Source: Fimbriimonadaceae bacterium
Lineage (GTDB): Bacteria > Armatimonadota > Fimbriimonadia > Fimbriimonadales > Fimbriimonadaceae
Direction: 5' to 3'
Assembly: GCA_019454145.1 (NCBI GenBank)
Contig: CP075366.1
Location: forward strand, 1,901,564-1,965,563
DNA: 64,000 nt
Every line of letters begins with the position of its first letter. The stretch's first letter is position 1. The position numbers and the translations under genes were made by a program. Under the pieces are notes generated by a model that was not told where the DNA came from, did not search any database, and was given only the letters and a program-made list of their open reading frames with translations. Positions 52,100 through 59,355 of this stretch are shown here, one piece after another.

Positions 52100-52748
52100 C
52101 TTGCAAGATCGCCTTGCGTCCGCCCATCACGAGAATTGTGACCATCCCCGCCAAAAAGCCACCCGCATGTGCCCAGTTCGCTACTCCCGGCTGAGGGAAT
52201 ACCACTTGCCAAACAAACCATAAGCCCAGCAGAACCCAACTTGTCACGTTAAATGGCAGAAAGAAAAATGGAGGAATCACCACCCTGACCTGTGTGCCAG
52301 GAAAGAGCAAAAAGTACGCGCCAAGCACTCCACCAATCGCGCCAGATGCACCAACGGTTGGGGCTTCACTTCCCGGGTTCACAAAGATGTGTGCACCGGC
52401 CGCAACAATCCCCCAGAAGATGTAATACAGGGCAAAACGCGGCCCTCGAATCGCGGCCTCTACCGCCGGGCCGAATGCGGCGAGGAACAGCACGTTTCCG
52501 ATAATGTGCATGAGATTCCCATGCAAGAACATGCTGGTGAACAATTTAGCGATCTCAAGCGGATCGCCGTTTGCGCGGAATGCAAGCAAAACCTGTCTTG
52601 GGCGCATCGCCAAGTCGGCAAAAGCGATGTTGGAGCTGAAAAGGCCAAAATTTCTATCCCAAAGATAAATGATGATGTTGAGCCCTACAAGTGTCCAAAC
52701 AAGGACGGCGGGCTCTTTCCGCAACAGGTTATCGCGGATAGGAATCAT
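52059..52748 (-). CDS. Rhomboid intramembrane serine protease
   Basis: The 229-residue protein has six membrane helices and the catalytic dyad: Ser in VGASGAIGGVLGAYF and His in WAHAGGFLAGMV, with HGNLMHIIGN for the second helix. Rhomboids cut membrane-anchored substrates within the bilayer. It sits 28 bp downstream of the repeat protein and overlaps the DUF5693 gene, so a substrate among its neighbours is plausible but unproven. Confidence 0.92.
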   Translation of the reverse strand: MIPIRDNLLRKEPAVLVWTLVGLNIIIYLWDRNFGLFSSNIAFADLAMRPRQVLLAFRANGDPLEIAKLFTSMFLHGNLMHIIGNVLFLAAFGPAVEAAIRGPRFALYYIFWGIVAAGAHIFVNPGSEAPTVGASGAIGGVLGAYFLLFPGTQVRVVIPPFFFLPFNVTSWVLLGLWFVWQVVFPQPGVANWAHAGGFLAGMVTILVMGGRKAILQDGDFEEDKDFDDD

Positions 52749-52776
52749 ATTTTGCCAATCTTACACGCCGGAGCAC

Positions 52777-54771
52777 TCACTGATCCCAAAAAACACCAAT
52801 CGTGCCTTGAGTTGATCCCGGTGCCCCCGAGTTTTGGGCGGTTCGGCCTCCATTTTTGGCGTGAGGGGCTTGGGTCACATATTGATCGTTGCCTTGTTGG
52901 TCGAAAAACAAGCCTAAGCAAAGCGAGAGCTTTCTGAGAGAGCCTTCGGGGGATTCGTTAGCTTGCCCCAGAACTGCATTCCCGCTTGCCTTGTACTGAT
53001 CATTTCCCGCGAGGTCAAGAAAGGCCCCGATTCCGTTGGCGTTTCCGGCTCCAAGAGCAAGGCTTGCGCCGCTATATTTGTCGTCACCCAATGAGTCAAC
53101 CAGCATCCCGAATGAAAAGTCGTGCCCCGCTCCTTGGCTCATATTGATCAAAGCTGTATACGTGTCGTCACCGTCATCATCCTGTAGATAGCCAGTCGCA
53201 AAATGAGCCGCCGAACCTTGAACGTACCAAACGCCGGAATAACTGTCTTTGCCCGCACGATCCCAGAGTGCGCCTAAGCCCATCCAATAACCGACTCCTT
53301 GAGCAAATACTCCTGCAGAGTAAGTGTCAACTCCTTCAAGGTCAAACAACATTCCAAATCCCCCGGCAAGGCTATGACCGTTTAAGTAATCCAATCGAAT
53401 TCCGTATCCCGCACCTTGGCTCATGCTCACGTTGTGCTCGGCAGTTTGTGGAGATGGAAAATCAAGAATTGAATCCTCAGCCGTGTAGGTGTCATTTCCG
53501 CGGCGATCAATGAGCCAGCCGATTCCCGCCGGGAGTCCGCACCCCTGACTTTGTTGGAATGTGGTGTAAGTGTCGTTGCCTTTTTCGTCTTCCAGAATTC
53601 CCATGCCGAACAGGCCGAACCCTTGGCTGTTAGTGTATGAATCGTAGGTGTCGTCGCCATCACTATCCAGCAAGTAACTTGAACCGAATGTTGCCGAGCC
53701 GAATGCTTGTGCGGCTGAGCGGTAGAGGTCTTTGCCCTGGTTATCCAAAATCAGGCTAATACCAAACATCCCGCAGCCCGGGCCAGGGAGGGTTCGTTGT
53801 TGACTGCGTGAAGTACCTTCCCGAACAGGTTTGTTTTTGTATCCTGCGTCGCTCAGATATGAGTCGTTCCCGCCTAGATCAATAACGATAGAAAGCCATT
53901 GATTCGCCGTTTTCTGAGTAGGGCAGTTAATGTATGTGTCGTTTCCGCCAAGGTCAATTGCCAGCAACAGCGGGGTGTTGTTGTGGGTCGTTTCCAGTCC
54001 ATCGCACAGTACGACGTCGCCCCATTTAGTCGATACGGACCAGGTAAAGCCTCCAAGAGCTTGGCTGTTCACGGCGATATTTTTTGCCGCATTTGCTACC
54101 GCAGTCAAATCTTGGCTAGCCGCGATTAGATATGCCATGTCCGTACCTTGGGTCAGTTTTAGCCAGCGGTCAAATTTGACCGGATCGGCCCCGTTATAGG
54201 CTTCTTCTAAGGTGAGGGTGCGTAGTTCTTCCAAATTGCTTTGGTTAGGAAAAGTGGATTTGAAGAGAGAGTAATTATCCAGAGCCGCATCAAGGACAAT
54301 CGCCGCCGCCCGCTTGATATCATCCGGAACCAAGCCTCCCAATTTGGGTTCGCTGCTAAGGAGTCCTTTGCTTCGGTATTTACCGATTACCGTATCTAAG
54401 CTGAGTCCGTTTGGGTTTCGCGTAACATACGGCTGAGATGGATCGCCGAGCAAATCCCGCCGCGATCCGAAATTAGTGAGCCGAGAAGCGGTTGCGATCA
54501 ATGCGTGCGGTTTTCCAGTGACCAAAATCGCGTCTCGCTGAATCACGCTCATCAAGGCGGGAGTTTTCCAAACGTCTTTGGAAAGTTCGTCCAGTACCGG
54601 CTGACTGAACAATCCTTTGCGATAAAAACTTAAGGCAACTGGATCAAATTTCGCAGTTTGTGTTTGTAATCCCGCTACGCCAAGCGAAAGAGACACTGCA
54701 TTGTCTAAACTCTCAAATTGGGTGGTAACAAGCGACGTGGTGCATAAAATGGCGGCTAGGCTGGTGATCAT
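52777..54771 (-). CDS. Secreted repeat protein with 12 D-x-x-G-x-D-x-Y units
   Basis: The 664-residue protein has a signal sequence at its start (MITSLAAILCTTSLVTTQ) and an unassigned N-terminal domain to about residue 265. From residue 271 to the end come twelve repeats of the form hhD-x-x-G-x-D-x-Y (for example IDLGGNDTY, LDSDGDDTY, LEDEKGNDTY, LFDLEGVDTY, LVDSLGDDKY), linked by QGxGxGxG-type turns. Asp/Gly spacing suggests Ca2+ sites in a beta-roll or beta-helix, though it is not a standard RTX nonapeptide. It is the first gene of the 13-gene minus-strand run. Function unknown. Confidence 0.75.
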   Translation of the reverse strand: MITSLAAILCTTSLVTTQFESLDNAVSLSLGVAGLQTQTAKFDPVALSFYRKGLFSQPVLDELSKDVWKTPALMSVIQRDAILVTGKPHALIATASRLTNFGSRRDLLGDPSQPYVTRNPNGLSLDTVIGKYRSKGLLSSEPKLGGLVPDDIKRAAAIVLDAALDNYSLFKSTFPNQSNLEELRTLTLEEAYNGADPVKFDRWLKLTQGTDMAYLIAASQDLTAVANAAKNIAVNSQALGGFTWSVSTKWGDVVLCDGLETTHNNTPLLLAIDLGGNDTYINCPTQKTANQWLSIVIDLGGNDSYLSDAGYKNKPVREGTSRSQQRTLPGPGCGMFGISLILDNQGKDLYRSAAQAFGSATFGSSYLLDSDGDDTYDSYTNSQGFGLFGMGILEDEKGNDTYTTFQQSQGCGLPAGIGWLIDRRGNDTYTAEDSILDFPSPQTAEHNVSMSQGAGYGIRLDYLNGHSLAGGFGMLFDLEGVDTYSAGVFAQGVGYWMGLGALWDRAGKDSYSGVWYVQGSAAHFATGYLQDDDGDDTYTALINMSQGAGHDFSFGMLVDSLGDDKYSGASLALGAGNANGIGAFLDLAGNDQYKASGNAVLGQANESPEGSLRKLSLCLGLFFDQQGNDQYVTQAPHAKNGGRTAQNSGAPGSTQGTIGVFWDQ

Positions 54772-55948
54772 GGTCGGCTTGATAGTGTGTTGGCTCGGTG
54801 CTTACGCTCAGGTTTCAGACGTTTTAACCGCGCCAGAAAAAATCACGTTCCCAAACTGGGATCAGGTTGGCAGAACTGAGGATTATTCGGAGTTTCGCGT
54901 GGCGTTTCCCTCTCCGCTCGTCACCGAATACCCTGAGAACAATACCGTCAGTTTACAAGTGTTTATGCCAGCTTCGCCGATCGGCAAGCCTCCAGTTGTG
55001 CTTCTTCTGCATTTTTGGGGAGCAACTGATAGTGAACTAGAGCGGGAAATGGCTCAAGAATTAGCACTCAGAGGTATTGCTTCGGTGATTATGCCGATGC
55101 CGTACCATTTAAGCCGTACGCCCGCTGGTAAACGAAGTGGTGAACTTGCAATCGTTCCAGATCCAAAAGCATTGCGCCAAACCATGATTCAATCTATTGC
55201 CGATATTCGGCGTACATTGGATTGGGTTCAGTCGCGCCCGGAAATAGATTCCAATTCTATTGGAATAACTGGCACTAGCTTGGGAGCAATAGTTTCCGCC
55301 CTCGCTTTTGGAGTTGAACCGAGAATCAAGTCTGCTGGCTTCATGCTTGGCGGTGCCGATCTTGCTTATCTGATGATGAACTCTTCTCGAACGACTTCAG
55401 CACGGGCTGGTCTACGAGCAGATGGTTGGACGGAAGAAAAACTTCGAGAAGAATTGGTTGATATTGAGCCATTGAACTATCTGTCACTGGACGACAAACG
55501 CCCGAGCTATCTCATTTCCGCTCGCTACGATACGGTGGTTCCGCCGGAATCTGGTGATCGCCTAAGGGAGAAATTGAGCAACGTCCAAACCTTGATGCTC
55601 GACACGGGCCATTACGGTGGTTTCTTGGTGAAGTCTCGGCTTTCCCGCTCGATGGCGGCGTTTTTTGATGCGACATTGCGGGGGCGCCAGTTTAACGCAC
55701 CAACTAAGTTCTATTCGCCGACGGTGCGCTTTAGCTTGCTTGCTGATCTTCAGTCAGGAGTTCAGGTGGGAGCTGGTTTAGATTTGTGGAGATCAAACAC
55801 CAACGCGGACACTTTTGCCGCGATTTACATCACTCCGCGCGGACCGCAAGGTTATTTTGGATTCCGATTAGGAAAAGGTGTATCTTTAGGTGCGATGTTT
55901 TCCCGTTCTGGAACGTCTCCTGGTTTGGTATGGAGCACGGTCTTTTAA
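54749..55948 (+). CDS. Secreted alpha/beta-hydrolase
   Basis: The 399-residue protein has a signal peptide (MAARLVIMVGLIVCWLGAYAQ) and an alpha/beta-hydrolase core: VVLLLHFWGATDSELE (oxyanion region), GITGTSLGAIVSALA (nucleophile Ser), SARYDTVVPPESGD (Asp) and DTGHYGGFLV (His). It resembles dienelactone hydrolase or acyl-peptide-type hydrolases. The substrate is unknown. The C-terminal 80 residues after the His add barrel-like strands (FAAIYITPRGPQGYFGF). The start overlaps the divergent repeat-protein start by 23 bp. Confidence 0.82.
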   Translation: MAARLVIMVGLIVCWLGAYAQVSDVLTAPEKITFPNWDQVGRTEDYSEFRVAFPSPLVTEYPENNTVSLQVFMPASPIGKPPVVLLLHFWGATDSELEREMAQELALRGIASVIMPMPYHLSRTPAGKRSGELAIVPDPKALRQTMIQSIADIRRTLDWVQSRPEIDSNSIGITGTSLGAIVSALAFGVEPRIKSAGFMLGGADLAYLMMNSSRTTSARAGLRADGWTEEKLREELVDIEPLNYLSLDDKRPSYLISARYDTVVPPESGDRLREKLSNVQTLMLDTGHYGGFLVKSRLSRSMAAFFDATLRGRQFNAPTKFYSPTVRFSLLADLQSGVQVGAGLDLWRSNTNADTFAAIYITPRGPQGYFGFRLGKGVSLGAMFSRSGTSPGLVWSTVF

Positions 55949-56712
55949 CTGACCTCGGTCATGTCGCACGCGAAAACGTGCTTCATACGTACCTTGACCT
56001 CGCTTTAGGGTTGCCAGAAACTCATGTGAGAGAAGATCAAGGTTATGTCCGCGTGAAAGGTATGTGGCCCTTGTCGTTTTGCCACTACGCGGCAAATTTT
56101 CGTTCTGACCGAACCGCGACTGATATAGCTGCCGAACTCAAACTGGAATCTAAAACCAAGGATGGACTCTGGGTTTTTGTATTACAAGGCGATGAACCTT
56201 ATGGTCTTTCGGGTGCGTTGCTTGAGCAAGGATTCCATATGCGCCAGTGCCTTTCGCAAATGGCAACTCGTGCGATAGGTGAATTTGATATTGAGCTATG
56301 CGAAGCTACCGAAGCTGATGAAAGGCTGAGAATCGGCAGTTTTATGGCTGAACAATTTTTCCCATTTTCTCCGGCTGAGGCAAGACATCTCGTAGCGCGA
56401 AGCACGGCTGCCTCGCTCGCTCGCCTATTTTATGTCGGCCCGCTAACCGCTCCTCATGCAGCGATGATGCTCTCTCGATCTGAAGGAGCAGTCGGGCTAT
56501 ATAACTTATGTGTTGAATTTTCTCGGCGAAGTGCGGGGATCGGTGGCTCCATGGTGCGAGCGGCTCAAGCGATGGCACACAAAGCGGGTGTTCCTGTAAC
56601 TTTGCAGTGCCACGCAAGTCTAAGAAAGTGGTATCAGGCACTTGGATTTTCTCAAGTCGGAAACTTAAATGCATTCTTTTCCCATGAAACGGGTAGAACG
56701 GATATAATATAG
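55930..56712 (+). CDS. GNAT-family N-acetyltransferase
   Basis: The 260-residue protein has a C-terminal GNAT fold: ELCEATEADERLRIGSFMAE, AVGLYNLCVEFSRRSAGIGGSMVRAAQ (acetyl-CoA loop with RxxGxG-like pattern) and LQCHASLRKWYQALGFSQVG. The N-terminal 110 residues are a second, degenerate acetyltransferase-like half. It starts at 55930, 19 bp inside the hydrolase gene, so it is co-transcribed. Acceptor unknown. Confidence 0.8.
   Translation: MEHGLLTDLGHVARENVLHTYLDLALGLPETHVREDQGYVRVKGMWPLSFCHYAANFRSDRTATDIAAELKLESKTKDGLWVFVLQGDEPYGLSGALLEQGFHMRQCLSQMATRAIGEFDIELCEATEADERLRIGSFMAEQFFPFSPAEARHLVARSTAASLARLFYVGPLTAPHAAMMLSRSEGAVGLYNLCVEFSRRSAGIGGSMVRAAQAMAHKAGVPVTLQCHASLRKWYQALGFSQVGNLNAFFSHETGRTDII
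56679..56708 (+). promoter_or_regulatory. Possible sigma-70 promoter for the prepilin-like gene
   Basis: TATAAT at 56703-56708 is an exact -10 element. TTCCCA at 56679-56684 is a weak -35 (four of six) with an 18-bp spacer. The ATG at 56744 is 35 bases downstream. Confidence 0.45.
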
Positions 56713-56743
56713 ATTGGATTCTGAATCTTATTCAGGTAGTTGG

Positions 56744-57616
56744 ATGGACAGGAATAAAGGATTTACGCTCACAGAGCTCCTTGTCACGATTGCTATTATC
56801 GCAATCGTGTCCGCCATATTGTTACCAGTTTTTGCAAGTGCTAAGAGAAATGCTCAGCACATTGCTTGGCTGGACAACTCCAAGCAGGTCGCGATAGGCA
56901 CGCAACTATACTTGCAAGATTACGACGATACATTTATGATTCCCCAGCATCACTACGATTTGGGAGCAGATCAAGTAAATGATCGGACATGGGTGCAATC
57001 AATGTTGCCCTACGTGCGGAACTTCGACTTATTTCTGTGCCCCGCCGATTCAACCAGATCGCAAAGTACCAGTATTTTCGATCCCGATCTCAGCCCATCC
57101 GATCCTAGCTCCAAGTATTACGAAGCCAGCAAACGATCAAATCTCGGATACAACTACACTTACCTTTCTCCGGTAGTCAAAGAGCGCGACTGGACACCTT
57201 ATCCCCGCACAACCTCCATGGTTGATTCCGTAAGTGCAACTTTGATGTTTGGTGATTCAGCTTGGGAGATCATTAACGGAAAGCCAAGAGGAGGAGGAAA
57301 CTACTTGATTCTTCCGCCTTGCCGATATCAGTTAACAGACGGTCGAGTTACAGATTCTTTTGATCTCAGAAATCGACCGAATTCTCAAGTATTTACTGGT
57401 GGCTTAATTTGGGTGGAAGAACCAACACCAGCCAAACCGTGGACGAGTGAGGCTGGCGGACTCTATCCTTGGTTTAAGACTTCTATAACTCTCGTATTTG
57501 TGGATGGACACGTTGAAAGAAAGCCGATTGATTCTGTTACGGCCGGATGCAGTGTGAAACCTAATTGGAGCGGCTACATTTATGACACCGGTGCTTACGT
57601 TTGGGATTTGCGCTGA
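56744..57616 (+). CDS. Prepilin-type secreted protein (type II secretion / H-X9-DG family)
   Basis: The 290-residue protein begins with a type IV prepilin leader: cleavage at KG|FTLTELLVTIAIIAIV with Glu at +5. The C-terminal part contains VFVDGHVERKP, the H-X9-DG-type motif found in large families of secreted proteins in Planctomycetes and Armatimonadota. It probably forms a pseudopilus-like or surface structure. The ATG at 56744 gives the ideal leader; a TTG at 56714 is unlikely. Its presence is part of the reason for the organism guess. Confidence 0.85.
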   Translation: MDRNKGFTLTELLVTIAIIAIVSAILLPVFASAKRNAQHIAWLDNSKQVAIGTQLYLQDYDDTFMIPQHHYDLGADQVNDRTWVQSMLPYVRNFDLFLCPADSTRSQSTSIFDPDLSPSDPSSKYYEASKRSNLGYNYTYLSPVVKERDWTPYPRTTSMVDSVSATLMFGDSAWEIINGKPRGGGNYLILPPCRYQLTDGRVTDSFDLRNRPNSQVFTGGLIWVEEPTPAKPWTSEAGGLYPWFKTSITLVFVDGHVERKPIDSVTAGCSVKPNWSGYIYDTGAYVWDLR

Positions 57617-57682
57617 TTAGGCCCCCTGCTCTAAATGTCCCGACAAAGCTTAGCCATGCCTGCATATAATTCGGCTAAGGCT

Positions 57683-58609
57683 ATGAAGGTAAGCATTATT
57701 GGTGGAGGCGGTCGCGTTGGTTCTGACGCTGCATTTGCCCTGCAACTAGGTGGAATTGTCAACGAGATCGCTCTCAACGATGTCAACGAAGATATGGCGG
57801 CAGGTGAAGCCCTCGACCTTCGACATGGTGCGAGCCTGCTCAATAACCAAGTTTTTACAAGCGGCGACTATGGAGTAGTTGATGGAAGCGATTGTGTGGT
57901 CATCACCGCTGGACTCCGACGCAAGCCAGATGAAAGCCGACTTGACTTGATTAACCGAAACGTTGGTTTGTTCAATGGCATTCTGGATAACCTCAAGAAC
58001 GTCAAGCTTGCCGACGGCGCAACGATCTTGGTTGTTAGCAACCCAGTTGACATCCTTACCCACCTTACAGTTCAAAGCGGATTGGTGCCTGCCAGCCAAG
58101 TTCTTGGTCTCGGAACTGTTCTCGACACAGCTCGATTCCGAAGTTTGCTTGCAGACCACTTCAAAGTGGGTGCTTACGATGTAAAGGCCCTGATCTTAGG
58201 TGAGCATGGCGATTCGATGGTTCCTATCTGGAGTTCTGCCACCATTAACGGCGTAAGCATGCATAGCATTCCAGGATTTACTTCCGAACTCGGTGCTTCA
58301 ATCTTCGATGCAACCAAGAAATCCGGCGCAACGGTTATCGCTCAAAAGGGTGGCGCAGGTCGAGCCGTTGGCGTTTCGATCAAAGAAGTAGTTGAAGCGA
58401 TTGCATTGGATAGTGGAAAGCTACTTCCTGTATCTGCTGCCCAAAATGGCAAGCTCGGAATAAAGGACATTTCGCTCTCCCTTCCAACTATTGTTGGTCG
58501 AAAGGGTGCGGTAGAAATCTACGAACCAGCGGTGAGCGATAATGAGCGAGAACTGCTTCTCAAGAGCGCAGCTGCTCTTAAAGAAACCTTTGCGCTCGTT
58601 CAAGGTTAA
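57683..58609 (+). CDS. mdh: Malate dehydrogenase (LDH/MDH superfamily)
   Basis: The 308-residue protein shows the NAD-binding GGGGRVGSDAAFAL, the Asp for NAD in IALNDVNEDMAAGEALDL, the substrate loop AGLRRKPDESR with the malate-specific Arg (not the Gln of LDH), LGLGTVLDTARFRSLLA and the catalytic His in LGEHGDSMVPIWS. It interconverts malate and oxaloacetate. The ATG at 57683 begins the Rossmann fold directly. A clear terminator follows. Confidence 0.92.
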   Translation: MKVSIIGGGGRVGSDAAFALQLGGIVNEIALNDVNEDMAAGEALDLRHGASLLNNQVFTSGDYGVVDGSDCVVITAGLRRKPDESRLDLINRNVGLFNGILDNLKNVKLADGATILVVSNPVDILTHLTVQSGLVPASQVLGLGTVLDTARFRSLLADHFKVGAYDVKALILGEHGDSMVPIWSSATINGVSMHSIPGFTSELGASIFDATKKSGATVIAQKGGAGRAVGVSIKEVVEAIALDSGKLLPVSAAQNGKLGIKDISLSLPTIVGRKGAVEIYEPAVSDNERELLLKSAAALKETFALVQG

Positions 58610-58630
58610 ATCAGATTCGTTCTAATACAA

Positions 58631-58668
58631 AGCGGGGCTATCCAGTCGATAGCCCCGCTTCTTTTTTT
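58631..58668 (+). terminator. Intrinsic terminator after mdh
   Basis: Arms agcggggctat (58631-58641) and atagccccgct (58649-58659) form a perfect 11-bp stem with a 7-base loop, followed by TCTTTTTTT. Confidence 0.95.
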
Positions 58669-58699
58669 GCGGGAACTTTCAAGTTCAAATCCTAATGTA

Positions 58700-59053
58700 A
58701 TGAATTGGAGTATGCGACTAGGACACGTCGAGTTATTTTGCCGAGATTGTTCGGTAACGCGTGACTTCTATGTCGAGGTTTTGGGGTTCGAAGAAACGGA
58801 GGTTCAGGGGGGTAAATTTATATGGCTGCGTTCCGATGTTTTTGAACTGTTGCTTCGACCAGGAAGTCCAAATGGCGCAGTGAAGAACTATGCAGGTTCT
58901 TCACTAGCGACCGTTATTTATTGTGACGATTTAGGGGAAATCGTTGAGCGATTAGAGCTTGCCGGTGTAGAGCAAGGTCCACCAGATGGTTCACCAGACT
59001 GCATAACTTTCCGTGATCCCGATGGTCGGTGGTTACAGGCGGTTGAAAACTAG
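58700..59053 (+). CDS. Glyoxalase/VOC-family protein
   Basis: The 117-residue protein has a single VOC repeat pair: MRLGHVELFCRDCSVTRDFYVEVLGFEE, with metal-ligand His and Glu positions, and TFRDPDGRWLQAVEN at the end. The family includes dioxygenases, lyases and resistance proteins; the reaction cannot be read from this. The ATG at 58700 is used; a second at 58712 is equally possible. It follows the mdh terminator. Confidence 0.85.
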   Translation: MNWSMRLGHVELFCRDCSVTRDFYVEVLGFEETEVQGGKFIWLRSDVFELLLRPGSPNGAVKNYAGSSLATVIYCDDLGEIVERLELAGVEQGPPDGSPDCITFRDPDGRWLQAVEN

Positions 59054-59124
59054 GTTTATCGGGACCTTTTGAACCAAGGAACTCCTTGCACGTCATTTCA
59101 AGTAGAAAGGGTGAGGGTGACCAG

Positions 59125-59355
59125 ATGGACATTCGGGATTACGAATCAGGGCGTAGCTTAAATGATGTTGATATCGTGCTTACTCGTGACGAAGCCGAGG
59201 AGCTATCCGCCTACCTTGGTCGTCTGCTCACCAATCCCGGTCTCAAAACGGTTCAACTCACTCGGCTAGAAGGCATGACGATTGCCTCTGAGTTATCGGT
59301 AACGCTTAATCAAGATTCCTTACAGCCAACCCCATCACGGCTTTTAAGGTTTTAA
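59125..59355 (+). CDS. Small conserved-looking protein of unknown function
   Basis: The 76-residue protein (MDIRDYESGRSLNDVDIVLT...) has a good ribosome-binding site (GAGGG, 9 bases before the ATG) and a helix-rich, soluble sequence with EAEELSAYLGRLL. No motif is recognised. Its last 50 bp overlap the end of the convergent DUF5107 gene. Confidence 0.6.
   Translation: MDIRDYESGRSLNDVDIVLTRDEAEELSAYLGRLLTNPGLKTVQLTRLEGMTIASELSVTLNQDSLQPTPSRLLRF

Noticed and set aside
52780-53961. Repetitive DNA resembling a CRISPR or tandem repeat array
   Set aside because: The repetition is at protein level with diverged codons; there are no identical direct repeats or regular spacers.
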